Counted from the first letter of the stretch, positions 10,815 through 21,326 are shown. The stretch is 64,000 bases of DNA from Bactericera cockerelli (GCA_024516035.1 CM044958.1:48565828-48629827), one strand, 5' to 3'. A program made the numbers and translations. Notes: generated by a model from the sequence alone, not told the origin.

Positions 10815-11280
10815 ACTTGGAAACGGTGCGACTGACCATCGATATTAAAGCACCATAATTAAATATAAAAAGAGGTTGCACCCTCACGCCTCACCTAAAC
10901 TTCCAATATCTATTAACTTTTAAATATATTCATAAAATTGATGAACATTTTTAAATCTTTTTGTTTTTGATAAAATGTTCTTTGATTTATATAAATTACA
11001 AATAAATTACCTAATTTTTTTTTCTTTGGCCAATACCTCTTGCTTGAGACATTTTTTTTCTGGATTAGACGGAATTCTCTGTTCATAAATACAGTTCTTC
11101 AACTTTATGTAGCCTTGGGGAGGCTGGATATAGTTATCGTCACGAAAATTCGAATTTCAGTGGTCAGTGGTTACCCACCAAGTATTGACATAGCTGGATG
11201 TTACTTACCTTCACAGCCCTGGCGTGTGTGTATTTTAAAGTAAACCACCGGCCGGCGGACGATGCCTTTATGTCAGACTG
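10815..11280. other. AT-rich stretch, possible LINE 3' flank
   Basis: It follows the LINE stop codon and is AT-rich with no second recognisable feature. No clear tail or target duplication was seen. Confidence 0.35.
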
Positions 11281-11495
11281 CGTGCACTGGTAGTCAAGTG
11301 GTCAACGCGCTAGTCTGGTAATCCAGGTAGCGTAGGGATCCGTTGGTTCGAATCCCACCCAGTGCATGAATTTTTAATCATGAACTTGAGTTTGTGACCA
11401 CATAATAATAAGACATTGAGGGGTTAGGTTGTAGAAAATGTTTTGAGCATTAACCTCGCCTGTTGAAGGTAAAGAGTGTTATTATTATTATTAGA
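11281..11495 (+). mobile_element. SINE-A copy, near full length
   Basis: The tRNA-like head has acceptor-like ends GCACTGG and CCAGTGC that pair over 7 bp, a D-arm-like AGTGGTCAACG, the word CTGGTAATCCAGG and box B GGTTCGAATCCC. The body is CATAATAATAAGACATTGAG, CATTAACCTCGCC and ends (TTA)n at 11479-11493. The spacing suggests a class II (long variable arm) tRNA ancestor. The fixed downstream body marks it as a SINE. Confidence 0.88.
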
Positions 11496-11504
11496 TTTAG
11501 TAGT

Positions 11505-11790
11505 CACCGTGGCAGAGTGAGTTAGCACGCTAGGCATTGCACGCAACGTGACCTGGGTTCGATCCCCAGCGGGGCAGGATTATTTCTGCTCTGTACTTGG
11601 GTGTTCGGGGTCCACTCCATACCTCGTGAGGAAAAATGAGTAGCTGCTTTAATGATAACAGCGACCAGTGCCGGAATTATAGGCAAAAATAAGATATATT
11701 AGGATATTAAAGATACGGAAAAGTCCTATAACTCTGCGCTACCCACTAAAATTGTGATATAATAACACAAAGAAACACATTAATTAATTA
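11505..11790 (+). mobile_element. SINE-G copy, tRNA-derived
   Basis: The head reads CACCGTGGCAGAGTGAGTTA and CTGGGTTCGATCCCCAGC (box B). The body has TCTGCTCTGTACTTGGGTGT, CCTCGTGAGGAAAAATGAGT and AAAAGTCCTATAACTCTGCG. Other copies are 41945-42225 (+), 23775-23950 (-) and a tail at 22920-23035 (-). Confidence 0.85.
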
Positions 11791-12139
11791 TTATTAGATT
11801 TGATCAGATGAAATAATGAATTTCATCAAGGAAATGCTTCCCTTTGAAAATCGTACCCGCGGTAGATCCCATCGCATTGAATCGAGGAAGTTGCGTGGCA
11901 CTGGGCACACCACATCACCAAACTGACCCCCCTATAAAACACTCGCTGAGACAATGACCAGCCTGTCTGCTCATTCAATTAACTCATTTAAACGGTCCCA
12001 GACTGTGGCAGAGCCGAAAATTTCAGTCCAATCATTCCTGGGCGCGAGATGACAACAATAAAATTACCTATCAGACCCGTAGTGTCATCGACAGATGGGG
12101 TAGAGAGGGTTAGTTTCACTGTAATGAAAAAAAAAACTT

Positions 12140-12262
12140 TATCATATTTGTGTTAATCACTTTCGTGATATCACAACTACTCAAACTAGCTTTTATTAAA
12201 TCTACGCAGAAACCGGGACTTGAACCACCGACCTCCAGGTTACAAGTCTGCCGCCTTATTTC
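12140..12262 (-). mobile_element. SINE-C copy
   Basis: The plus strand reads TGTGTTAATCACTTTCGTGA, ATCACAACTACTCAAACT, GAACCACCGACCTCCAGGTT and GTCTGCCGCCTTAT. It abuts a SINE-D copy at 12297. Confidence 0.82.
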
Positions 12263-12296
12263 ACTGTAATGTATGATGTATGCCTGGAATTACTCT

Positions 12297-12445
12297 GTAC
12301 CAGCGTCGATAGCGCGTTGAATGTACCGGTTCTCGTAGGATTACCGAACATAGGCAACGTCCAGCGAGGTGAAGACACTGTGAAGACTTCGTGATGATGG
12401 TATTCCGGCCCAACCCAGGTTGGGTGAGGTTCATGTGGATATCAG
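12297..12445 (+). mobile_element. SINE-D copy (short 5S head)
   Basis: The 5S-rRNA-like words GCGTTGAATGTACCGGTTCT, CGTAGGATTACCGAA and AACGTCCAGCGAGG are followed directly by GAAGACTTCGTGATG. The box-C-like segment of a 5S gene is absent. The core (CCGGCCCAACCCAGGTTGGG) follows and the copy is 3' truncated. Confidence 0.82.
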
Positions 12446-12800
12446 TTTTGGAGTTTCTTGTATAAAAATCACCGCACAATTTTCATCTGGGTTTCCGCTA
12501 CTCCTGATGAAGTCTCTCATTTTCTCCAAAGCCTCGCTCAGAAGTGGTTGACAAATTTGCTCCCCACCAAAAACAGTGTCTCTTCGCCCCTGATTATTCA
12601 AATGACACCATTGTTCGTTGTGATCTGATGAAGTGGTTGGCGCCCTCGGTTCAGCCAGAATCATTGTTTCTCACATTGCCAAAATTATTCTTGGTCGCAT
12701 TGTTAAGTGATATTCAAATGTTACTCTTGCCAATATACAGGGTGGCGGCATCACAAAGTCCTTTGTTAGCTGAGTGAAATATCTGAAAATATTGTCAAAA
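12446..12800. other. No gene recognised
   Basis: Overlapping open frames on both strands (about 77 codons) have no family motif. TACAGGGTGGCGGC at 12736-12749 looks like a terminal sequence of a TA-flanked DNA element, but no inverted partner was found. Confidence 0.35.
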
Positions 12801-12804
12801 ACTT

Positions 12805-12925
12805 CATCCAGCCTGGGTGGGCCCGGAAATAGCCAGCATCTCTAGGATTCAAAGGGTCATCCATCAAGTCCTAGCCTCGCTGGACATTGCTTAACTTCAG
12901 CAATGTTACGAAAACGTGTGTGTTA
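12805..12925 (-). mobile_element. SINE-D fragment (long 5S head)
   Basis: On the minus strand, AACATTGCTGAAGTTAAGCA, GCGAGGCTAGGACTTGATGG and ATGACCC retain the box-C-like segment. They are followed by GCTGGCTATTTCCGGGCCCA of the core. Confidence 0.75.
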
Positions 12926-12934
12926 ATTATCGCT

Positions 12935-13200
12935 GGCTAATGAATTATTATTATTTTATAAAATATTTATTAGATAAAAAAGACATAGGTGTACTACAGT
13001 ACATAATTATAATGATTACAAAGAAATGAAGAGACAATACTTCCGATTTCTAATATTAGAAACTTATCGGATGTAAAATGGAAACAATTAAAGAGAAAGA
13101 AAAAATATAAAAAAAACATTACACATATATGTCATGACTAAACCCTATTTCGTATAGCAGTCTCTTCCACCCAACCCTTATTGGGAGGAAGAGATTGGAT
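12935..13200 (-). repeat. I-type element with inserted Q hairpin
   Basis: TTATTATTATTTTATAAAAT and TTATTAGATAAAAAAGACAT mark the tail side, and TCTTCCACCCAACCCTTATT at about 13164-13183 marks the other terminus. A palindrome ACTTCCGATTTCTAATATTA..GAAAC at 13038-13068 is missing from the copy at 33215-33400, which suggests an insertion. Confidence 0.55.
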
Positions 13201-13344
13201 TTCGTGGAAGACCCATGAAATTATGGATACCAATTATTTGACCCAGATCTCATTTCATGATCGAAGAGCAGCCTGTTACAAACAAATTGAATGAATAATT
13301 ATTCGCAAATCTACATACTCGTACTCTCTTATCAAATCATATCC

Positions 13345-13610
13345 CTCTCATAGGTCATGATCCGAGCAACAGTCATGTTTCCCTTTCGATTCTCAATAAC
13401 TGAACTCACTGAACCCTCTAATGGACGAGAAGTGACACAATACTTCCCAGGTAGTTGCTAAGTCAACACGAGTGCACCGGAAGTTATACCTTACAAACAA
13501 CTATAACCAAATTATAAATCCATTTTTTGTCAGCTCTGGGATTCGAACCCGGAACCTAGCGCAATGCAAGCGAGCATGTTACCACTGAGATAATCCCGCG
13601 CTCATCTCTG
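13345..13610 (-). mobile_element. SINE-F copy, tRNA-derived
   Basis: Reading minus, the head ends GGTTCCGGGTTCGAATCCCA near 13535. The body has TTGTTTGTAAGGTATAACTT, CCGGTGCACTCGTGTTGACT and AAGTATTGTGTCACTTCTCG. The fullest copy is at 22580-22893. Confidence 0.78.
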
Positions 13611-13639
13611 ATTTGAAAGTTTTCTTAAAATAGTCAACG

Positions 13640-13815
13640 TGTTTCTTTACAAAGTTACAAAATAGCAACACGAGCGCACTCGAAGGTATGCCTTACAAAC
13701 AACCGTAACCAAAAAATGGTGAATACAATTATTTTTGTCGACTCTAGGATTCGAAATGGACCTTCCGCATGGCAAGCGAGTACCTTACCACTGAGCTAAC
13801 CGTACTCTCTCATTA
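13640..13815 (-). mobile_element. SINE-F copy
   Basis: On the plus strand, AACACGAGCGCACTCGAAGG, CCTTACAAACAACCGTAACC and CCATGG/CATGGCAAGCGAGTACC lie in family order. The head has decayed. Confidence 0.72.
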
Positions 13816-13866
13816 GCTGTGTGATTTCAAAGTTTTCTTCCAGTACTCAAAGACTTTGAGTTCACT

Positions 13867-14001
13867 TAGGGCGGAATTAATAGACAATATCGATAACTCA
13901 AGTCGTTTGTAAGTGTCGGTTTTCCCTATCTTACACAGTACGCAATCCGTGACTTAGCGCCACAGAGCTATTACAAAAACGTCTACTAATTCCGCCCTTA
14001 G
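13867..14001. mobile_element. Short MITE with AGGGCGGAATTA termini
   Basis: TAGGGCGGAATTAATAGAC near 13867 is inverted at GTCTACTAATTCCGCCCTTA, ending near 14001. It sits inside SINE-F-like sequence: the word TGTTTCTTTACAAAG resumes immediately afterwards, as in the neighbouring copies. Confidence 0.6.
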
Positions 14002-14190
14002 TGTTTCTTTACAAAGTAACAAAATAGTTCAACACAAGCGCACTGGAAGATAACTTACAAAAAACCGTAACCAAATGATGAACATGAATACAATTTTTGT
14101 CGGTTCTGGGATTCGAGCTCATTAGTTGTCTGATTCCAAAGTTTCCTTCCAGAGTAGTCAAAGTGCTTCTATACAAAGTAACGAATTAAT
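14002..14190 (-). mobile_element. SINE-F fragment
   Basis: AACACAAGCGCACTGGAAGA, TTACAAAAAACCGTAACCAA and GTCGGTTCTGGGATTCGAGC match the family. It lies downstream of the small MITE. Confidence 0.65.
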
Positions 14191-14999
14191 TTTTCTTTTG
14201 ATTAACAATATTTCGCATACTTTTCAATAAGGTATTGTGTTTTAATTGACTGCCATGGTTATCAGTCAGTTGTTCATGTGTGTTATTAATTTCCTTATCA
14301 CTTGTTTAAGATGCTTGTTACGAGCTGTTTTTCGTTTAAGTGTTTTAATTGTTCCATTGAGAGGGTCATTGAGATCAGTGGTGTGTGTCGGTTTCTTGGA
14401 ATTGATTGTAAATTTAAATAATTATTATTGTTTTCTAAAATTTGTTAAATTAATTTCATCTCATTGGCAGTTAAAGAAACGCTGTCTGTGTGCTGGGCTC
14501 ATTCATTTCCTTCTACGCCAGCCTTTGATGATGTTATAACATTTAATTAAAAAAAAAAATATTTTGTACTCTGATAAAAAAATAAAAATATTTTCTCTCA
14601 ATCCTTAATTATTTTCTTCAAGTGTTTCACTGTTAATAATATCGATGATGTATTTATTTCCGTTAAATACATGCTCAATTTGAATCTTTCAACCAGCCTC
14701 TGTCAAACATGCAATTCTTGTCCAATCGACCTGATTCTTGTCCAAATTTTCAGGGTGTGTTCTATACATGCTTAAAATTTAATTTATAATTTTTGAAGAC
14801 ACCATGTTTAGCAACGTTGAACTTTGTTAAGAAATGGGTCAAAATTTATGGTAAGTTTTGTTTCTTAATTATTTAAAATCTGATATGGAAAGTTACCTTA
14901 GGGCTTAGAGTTCTTCCCTTAAGTGGACTCAGAAATAAGCTCTAATCAGTTTGATAAACTAAATAGTTGTAAGTGGTATTTTTGTCATCTCCACTAAAT
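14191..14999. other. No assignable gene; one unexplained open frame
   Basis: A 97-codon frame at 14246-14539 on the plus strand is hydrophobic and ends just before an A-run. That would suit a retrocopy or LINE 3' end, but no domain is recognisable, so no gene is called. Confidence 0.35.
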
Positions 15000-15500
15000 C
15001 TCTCTCTCTCTCTCTCTCTCTCTACTTATTCCCTAATTTGAACTGCTAATCTTAATTCAACCACCCCTAATAATCATAAGTGGTAGCTTTGTCGTCTTCA
15101 CTAAATCTCTCTCTTTCTTTCTCTCTCTCTCTCTCTCTCTATCTATCTACTTATATCCTCTATTTTGAACTGCTATTCATATTTCAACAACCGCTAAAAA
15201 TCATAAGTTTTGTCGGTAGTTTTGTCGTCTCCACTAAATCTCTCTCTCAATCTCTCCCATTTTGAACTACTATTCATGATAATTCAAACACCGCTAGTAA
15301 TCATAAGTAATATACGTATCTTTGTCATCTCCCAATAAATCCCAATAGACTTGTAATCGGAGGTCGGTGGTTCAAGTCCCATGTTCAGCAAATATTCAGT
15401 AAAGCGAGTTTGAGTAGTTGTGATATCACCATTGTAATGAACTATGATAACTTCTTTATCTCTACTAAATCTCTCTCTCTCTCTCTCGTTTATTTTGAAC
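15000..15500. repeat. Repeated (CT)n tracts in a degenerate tandem array
   Basis: CACTAAATCTCTCTCT recurs near 14991, 15098, 15231 and 15464. Each time it is followed by TTTGAACTGCTA(A/T)TC and TCATAAGT-like words. This indicates a diverged tandem array of roughly 110-130 bp units around CT microsatellites. A SINE-C piece sits within it at 15345-15440. Confidence 0.7.
15345..15440 (+). mobile_element. SINE-C fragment
   Basis: GACTTGTAATCGGAGGTCGG, TGGTTCAAGTCCCATGTTCA and AAAGCGAGTTTGAGTAGTTG match the family. Confidence 0.8.
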
Positions 15501-15537
15501 TGCTTAAACTGTTAGTTTTGCCATCTCCACTAATATT

Positions 15538-15718
15538 ATCTCCGTGGCTCAGTTCTTAAGAGCATTAGTTGCTGATCCGGAGGTTTTGGGATCGAATCCC
15601 GGCCGGAGTGGTAAATTCTGACCGAGTTTTTCCGCTTCCGGAATGGCATGGGTGTAAAGGTAAAGTGCCCTGAAGTAATGCGAAAGCGGTTCCGGGACAC
15701 ACCTACCTATAAATAAAA
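15538..15718 (+). mobile_element. SINE-B copy 2
   Basis: CTCCGTGGCTCAGTTCTTAA, the tRNA-like head with GGGATCGAATCCCGGCCGGA, and the body TAAAGGTAAAGTGCCCTGAA with an A-rich end match the copies at 3866 and 57722. Confidence 0.88.
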
Positions 15719-15799
15719 AAAATATCTCTCTCCCTCTCTCTCTTCTTTTGATTCTCTATCTGTCTCTTCTCCGATCTATCTCCTTTCTCTCTCAGATGA

Positions 15800-16123
15800 C
15801 ACTGGAATGTGACGACTCTCTAACTATACCTTTTCTCCCCAAAAGCAAGCACATCCACGCCACTGGCTAAAATGGTTACAAAGCCTTTGTACTCGCGTGT
15901 ATGTATATCGATGTCAGTAATAGTGTATGTACATTGTTTGAATCACTTTGTTATCAATGAGAACATAACATGAGTCCACTTTATTAATAGAATATTAATT
16001 TAACACAAGTCAGCCTGCGTATTGGGAGCATTACCATCAGAAGAATTGACTTCTATGTTCTATCTGTAAATTTTAATAAATGTACCTTACTTGTTAGATG
16101 TATTTTGAGAAAAAAAACCAGCC
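15800..16123. other. No gene or repeat recognised
   Basis: Apart from CT-rich sequence up to about 15795, nothing with a second copy was found. Confidence 0.4.
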
Positions 16124-16500
16124 TACGCGCTGTTACGGTTGTGACGACTGCCAGAGATCCTGAGTTCAATCCCGGGTTGGGCAATTTTTTTTCTCAACAA
16201 ATTACATTTATTTATTTACATTTTTATGTTATTTACAATGAATGAAAATAGTGTAATTATCAATTTAAACTCCATTCCGTCTAATTACGTGCGAGAGGCC
16301 GACAGTCTCAGCCTACATATCCCTGGATGTGGGAGAAATGGTTATTTGGTATGATTCCCAGCAAAATAATGGAGGGTAAAACCCCTGACCTGATTAACTC
16401 AAATCAGGACTTAAAAACCAAATAGAATCAACTGGTCACAATAGATCTTGTTAGGTTTAAGTTTCCATTGTAAGGAGTTTCCACCGAAACCGAACAACCA
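16124..16500 (+). mobile_element. SINE-E copy 2, interrupted or expanded
   Basis: The tRNA-like head has GTGACGACTGCCAGAG, TCCTGAGTTCAATCCC and GGGTTGGGCA. After about 100 bp of AT-rich sequence the core resumes at GGAGGGTAAAACCCCTGACC. The family tail follows (ATAGAATCAACTGGTCACAA, TAGATCTTGTTAGG). The AT-rich middle is not in other copies. Confidence 0.72.
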
Positions 16501-16579
16501 TCCACATGATAATACATAATAATAACATAAGAGGTCCAGGACAAATGAGGAAATTTTTTTTTAAAAAAAGTCTGGACAG

Positions 16580-16760
16580 GTTTTGAATTTGAATTTTGAA
16601 TTTATTTATTTATTTAAAGTTAAAAAAAAACAGTTGATTCCCTCACAATAAACTACAAGACAAGTATAGATATAAACATGAGGTATAAAAAAGAAAGGTA
16701 AATAGTAAAATGTAAAAAGTATAATAAAAAAAAATAATAATAATAACAATAAGAACAGTT
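16580..16760 (-). mobile_element. LINE 3' end with (TTCAAA)n tail
   Basis: On the minus strand the sequence ends in AAATAAATAAATAAATTC followed by degenerate TTCAAA hexamers. The same ending occurs after the RT relic at 46265-46870 and at 44025-44100. It is probably a 5'-truncated CR1/L2-like copy with only the 3' UTR. Confidence 0.5.
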
Positions 16761-16764
16761 TTTA

Positions 16765-16952
16765 GTGGAAGGTAACCACCAGACGAGGTTAATGTTCAAA
16801 GCATTTTCCACCACCTAACCCTCAGAGTCTTATTATTATGTGCTCACAAACTCAAATTAATGAGGAAAAATTCATGCACTGGGTGGGATTCGAACCAACG
16901 GATCCCTACGCTACCTGGTTAACTAGACAAGCGCTTTAACAACTTGACTATC
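16765..16952 (-). mobile_element. SINE-A copy
   Basis: The plus strand shows TTTAGTGGAAGGTAACCACC, CATTTTCCACCACCTAACCC, TGCACTGGGTGGGATTCGAA and CCAACGGATCCCTACGCTAC in family order. Confidence 0.87.
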
Positions 16953-17062
16953 AACTTTTATGTCAAAAAGAGTAACGAAACCTTAACACAAGCTCAGGGC
17001 AAGTGTTATGGTCAAAAAAGAAGAGAAACCACTGATAATCTAAAGAAAAGAGAGAAAGAAAA

Positions 17063-17345
17063 AATCTGGTGTAAACATCACACGACTTTCCTTATCCCCC
17101 AAAAAAGAAGTCGAATTCCGCCACTGGTGACTCAACGCTAATAGATAACTAAAAATCAATGCCAAATTCATAATCAGCACTTCAAAGTCATTGAATTTGA
17201 TACGTCACAACCCCTATTTAGGATGAATAATAAAAAAGTTAGTCCAAGCCAAAAAGTTGAAAATAACTTTTTTTGTATCCTGAGGCTATTATTCGTCCAG
17301 AAATGTGAAAAGCTGGGTAGGTCAAATTTTCGACGAATACAATAC
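17063..17345 (-). mobile_element. P element copy 2, internally deleted
   Basis: The 3' part (TCTGGTGTAAACATCACACG, ACTTTCCTTATCCCCCAAAA) joins the 5' part (TTTTGTATCCTGAGGCTATT, CAAATTTTCGACGAATACAA) directly. The middle, including the microsatellite and GC-rich hairpin words, is lost. A trace of the I-type terminus (TCTTCCACCCAACCCTCACC) follows at 17360. Confidence 0.8.
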
Positions 17346-18014
17346 AGTACAATACAATCTCTTCCACCCAACCCTCACCCATTGTCCACGTGTCCCTAAT
17401 TAGTAGGGCCACGTGAGAAGTCCCTAAGAATAACCAGGGACTTCCCAAGACGAGGGACTATCACTAGATAAATTTATTATTAAGCCTATTATTAATTTTA
17501 TAGCTATTATTATTTTTATTATTATTAGCTAATTTAATGAGGATGTGGATCGTAAAATGAATGAACTATGTTAAATATCAGGGGTGATAAATATCAGTTA
17601 CTATGTTGTTGATGACATAAAAAATCTTTACTCTCTCGCTTTATACATTTTTTTCTCTTTCTAAATGATATTCCATGTCTATGTGAAATAATTCTGTAGT
17701 ATAAAACGGAATAAATCCTCTAGATCTGGAGCTATCGTAAAACCGGGTATGATAAATGAGTGGTGTCAAATTAAAAAACGAATAAAACTATTCCACAAAG
17801 TGTACGATTTAGAATGTTAATGCCATACAGGATCAATTGATGGACTTTGATTTTTTTTTTCTTATACAGAAAGTGATGCGCTATCTAGCGTATGCGAGAG
17901 TACCATCCCTAACTAAAAATGTACGTAGTACATGGCAGTTATTGCTTGAATATTTGAATAATCTTGTAAAGCTTATACGGAATAATGAGAATATTTTTAT
18001 TTATTTATTTTAAA
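17346..18014. other. No gene recognised
   Basis: Apart from the I-type terminus at about 17358-17378, this is AT-rich and featureless. Confidence 0.4.
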
Positions 18015-18725
18015 GATAAGTGTTGTAGCCTGCCCATCCCGTAGTATACATATCGCACCCTCAGAATTAGATGGTGATATGTCAAAAACACCAACTTTTG
18101 GGAAATCGCAAAAGAAAGTTTGACTTATCGCTGTATTAATACAATAAAAGCTACAGTTTTGATTTATATGTTCTTAAGTTGAGCATGTTCTTTTTTATAG
18201 TTCTATGTAAAAAAAATGTATTTTTCTTCAAAAGAACTTACCTTTGTAACCGTTCGAAAAAAAGGCATTTTGACTTAAAACTTCATTATATGATTTTGCC
18301 TTTTTTCGAGAAAAAATCAATTTTTAATAAGGTGATATCGTATTATATTACCTTTTCTTCCATGAGAAGTGAACAAAAGTGGGTATTATCTCGAAAAAAA
18401 TTCGAGATAGCACCATCTATTTACAATTTTGAAATGATAGTACCTTGATAATTTAGTTTTATAGCACTATATTACCATATGAATCGAAGAATAAAAGACA
18501 ATTTGAAACTGGAGGTACATTAAAATCTATGCTTTTGGTATTAAGTCAGAAAAAAAAAGAAAACTTATTCAGTTTAAAAAAGTGAAATGTAAAATACCCA
18601 ATTGTTTTATTGCTAAGCAGTAAAAGGTAGAAAACAAGAATATGTGAGTATTGTTTCTTGAGACTTAATCTCAAAGTTTCTAAAAAGAAATACCTAACAA
18701 CAAATAATTATGAATTTCAAAAAAT

Positions 18726-20373
18726 TGCTTGAGAGCAATAAATTCGGGACGGTAACTTTCTCAAAGTTTTTGATTTTTATAATTTTTATTTTACATTGGA
18801 TTTTCAAGTGTGAAGTATCCCAAGAAAGGAAATTTTGTTGGTTTTAAGACGGTGTATATTTTTTTTTCATTGTGAGCATGTTTTTTAATATAATAAGTCA
18901 ATTAACAAAAAGAGGTCTAAAGAGCATGAAAACACTGCAAATGATATCGGTGTTTTTTGTGTTATTTCTTCGAAGTCTTCATGAAAATTTGGCTGTTACT
19001 TACCTCTTAGTATCTGGTATTACCCCCACGAGCTTGTATGACAGCCTGCAATCGATTTCTCATGGACTTGATTAGGTTGGCAGCCGTTTCTTGAGGGATA
19101 GTCTCCCACTCCTCATAAAGCGCCTGTTTCAGGTCCCTGTGGTTCATTGGGGGCGGGTTTCGAGCATGGACACGTCTTTTAAGCTCGTCCTAGAGGTGTT
19201 CAATAAGATTAAGATCAGGACTGTTGGCTGGCCAGTTGAGGGTTCGAATACCGGCCTCTTGGAGAAAGTCACTTACAATACGTGCTGTACGAGGTCGGGC
19301 ATTGTCTTGCATTAACACGAATCCATCACCCACAAAACCTGCATAAGGGACAACATGATCTTCAATGATGTCAGTGACATACCTCTCTGCAGTTAGGTTA
19401 CCTCCTTGTCCTCCACAATTGATGATAACGAGCTCTGTTTTAGTTTCCATAGAGATTCCACCCCAGAAGATACAAGATCCTAAACCAAAACTCACAGTTT
19501 CTTGAATATAACATTGATTATACCGTTCACCTGGTCTTCTATACACCCTTTTACGTCTGTCATTGAAGAACAAGCAGGGTCGGCTCTCATCCGTGGACAG
19601 AACGTGCCCCCATTCCCCATTTCCTCAATCAGCGTGTTCAAGGGCAAATTGTAAATGACGTTGTCGGTGTTGTCTGTTGAGTTTGGGTCTCGTAGCTTTT
19701 CTTCTTGGTATGAGACCTTTCTCTTTCATGCGTTTCCTTACTGTCCAAGGGCTGACATCAACACCAGTGGCCATAACAAGCTGCTGTTGGACCTCAACAC
19801 CAGACATGTCTCGATTTCTTAAGCTTGTCATGACAGCAAATCGGTCCTCCTGGGCAGTTGTCTTCTTTGGTCTGGCAGATCCTGGTCTCTGATCATAGCT
19901 ACCTGTCTGCCGATACCTTTGGTAAATTCTGTTCACCTTAGACTTTGACAAATTTAGCTCCTTAGCAACATTTCTTTGCTTAACACCTTGACTCACAAGT
20001 AAAACCACTTTCACAGCTATGGAGTGCGATGTCTCCATGATAAAAAGAAAATTTCAACTGAATTTCCTTCCTCATAGTGTTGCATTTAAGGAAATTCAAT
20101 AATTTACTGGCCAAAAAAGCGTTATCACAACAAAAAATCAAATTTAAAATACCCTCGGTGCACGTGTTTTCATCAACAAAATGAGGTGTTTCTAGAAAGT
20201 GGCCGTTATCATTGTTGCATAGTACATAACCCGGACACATTGTGTATTTTCTGAAAGGTATGAGTACAAGCTTTTCAAATATATGCATACTTTAGCAACT
20301 TCATGCCACACAAATTGACCAGGACCAACTGAAACTGTGAAATGTCCTGTCCCGAATTTATTGCTCTCAAGTG
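18726..20373 (-). mobile_element. Tc1-family transposon, full length (inner layer)
   Basis: Terminal inverted repeats lie at 18726-18750 and 20349-20373 (inner part TTGAGAGCAATAAATTCGGG). A TA follows the right end at 20374-20375, while the left flank reads AT and may be mutated. The 1.65-kb length and single transposase reading frame on the minus strand are typical of Tc1. The copy is complete from TIR to TIR but has a broken transposase. Confidence 0.9.
19007..20038 (-). pseudogene. Tc1-type DD34E transposase with two nonsense codons
   Basis: One frame runs from ATG (20036-20038) to TAA (19007-19009), 343 codons, the usual Tc1 length of about 340. Residues about 1-60 form a paired-like helix-turn-helix (VAKELNLSKSKVNRIYQRY), then an arginine/proline stretch like the Tc1 GRPR motif. 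The catalytic residues are visible: D150 in STDES, D245 in QDNARP and E280 in NLIEH, with 34 residues between the last two (DD34E). The frame is broken only by TGA at codon 138 (19625-19627) and TAG at codon 283 (19190-19192). Both stand where the family usually has tryptophan, so each is one G-to-A change from TGG. There are no frameshifts. It would bind the TIRs and cut and paste the element in the nucleus if it were intact; as read it is inactive. Confidence 0.93.
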
Positions 20374-21019
20374 TATATCGAAAATACCGGGCCAGATTAT
20401 TTTTAAGTCAAAAAAAAAAATAATAATTTATAAAAGAAAGTAATATAACATAATCTTTTGTATTAGTAATTTCTACCTTGACAAAACACAAAAAAAATAT
20501 TCGACAAAGAGAGTGATATTTCAAAAAAATCATGCACAATTCAGTTTTTATGTCAATTACTGAAAATAAAATTTAATAAAGAGAGTGATAAATCAAAACT
20601 TCCGCAAATATCACTATATTCCAAGAACTGTACGTCTCGATCCAAGGAGCTCTTGGTAACAACTGATCGTATTACCATCTTGTTCCAACCTCCCTCCACT
20701 TTTTCGACATAATCAATAAATAACACTATCGCTATCTCGGGAACGGTAAGAGCTAGAATTATAATTTTTATACCAAACGAAAGGTCTCGTTTCGCTTATT
20801 TCGATAGAGTAATAAAAAATTCATGATTTTTGACATATCACCATCTAATTCTGAGGGTGCGATATATACTCATCAGAATGGAGGTATATCTCCCCTCTGA
20901 TGTCTGATGGGCGAGAAGTGACACAATACTTCCCAATAATTAGGTGCTGGGTCAACACGAGAGCACCGGAAGGTATCCCTTACAAACAATTGTAACCAAG
21001 TTATTTAAATATTGAAAAT

Positions 21020-21326
21020 GAATAAAAGGATGTCCGTCCTCTTGGCCCATTCAGCTCAATGGCCAACTGACCACTGCGTCAGATTAGTAATCAAGAAGTT
21101 GAGGGTTCAAAACTTAGCCTTGTCATGTCTCAGCTTAAATTTTTTGACTTTTTCAACAAAAAAAATTGAAAAAATTGAAGAATTTTTTTTTGGATTTATA
21201 CAATAAAGTAATACGTCTTGGGCTTACTGTTGGAATAATTTTAGTCATTCTCACTAGCGTCATTTGTCTTAATCCGGGCAGTATAAATAAGGCAATAATA
21301 ATTTTTTTTTTTTTTTTTTTTTTTTA
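21020..21326 (+). mobile_element. SINE-H-like copy ending in a T-run
   Basis: A degenerate tRNA-like head (CAGATTAGTAATCAAG, GAGGGTTCAAAAC) is followed by the H tail (ATACGTCTTGGGCTTACTG, CCGGGCAGTATAAATAAGGC) and a poly(T) run at 21301-21326. The head and tail may not be from one insertion. Confidence 0.55.

Larger units (their letters stand above)
18050..20865. mobile_element. DNA element with perfect 39-bp TIRs (middle layer)
   Basis: The 39 bp at 18050-18088 (starting ATATCGCACCCTCAGAATTA) are perfectly inverted at 20827-20865. The flanks are TA-rich (GTATAC.., ..ATACTC). Without the nested Tc1 copy the element is about 1.17 kb. The open frame 18179-18448 inside the left arm (89 codons) has no recognisable domain. 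The right arm carries a CTTACCGTTCCCGAGATA motif similar to one in P elements. It is probably a non-autonomous or decayed DNA transposon of uncertain superfamily. Confidence 0.82.
18015..21005 (-). mobile_element. SINE-F copy split by a transposon (outer layer)
   Basis: TAGCCTGCCCATCCCGTAGT at about 18026-18045 is the sequence that precedes TGCCTCCCCTCTGATGGG in the intact SINE-F at 22660-22700. Here that continuation appears only after 20880 (CTCCCCTCTGATG, GGGCGAGAAGTGACACAATA, GCACCGGAAGG). The copy was therefore interrupted by the element at 18050-20865. The junction also has a small local duplication (CTGATGT). Confidence 0.8.

Noticed and set aside
11281..11370. tRNA gene candidates with good box A/B (also 3866, 15538, 33703, 43118, 62825)
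   Set aside because: Each is followed by a fixed family body and A- or TTA-rich tail shared among copies, so they are SINE heads. None stands alone as a clean cloverleaf.
14246..14539. 97-codon hydrophobic frame followed by an A-run
   Set aside because: No recognisable domain, no start or splice context and no second copy; kept only as a note on that stretch.
19190..19315. Plus-strand frames over the Tc1 transposase (for example 19091-19315, 19677-19892)
   Set aside because: They are antisense shadows of the minus-strand transposase reading frame.
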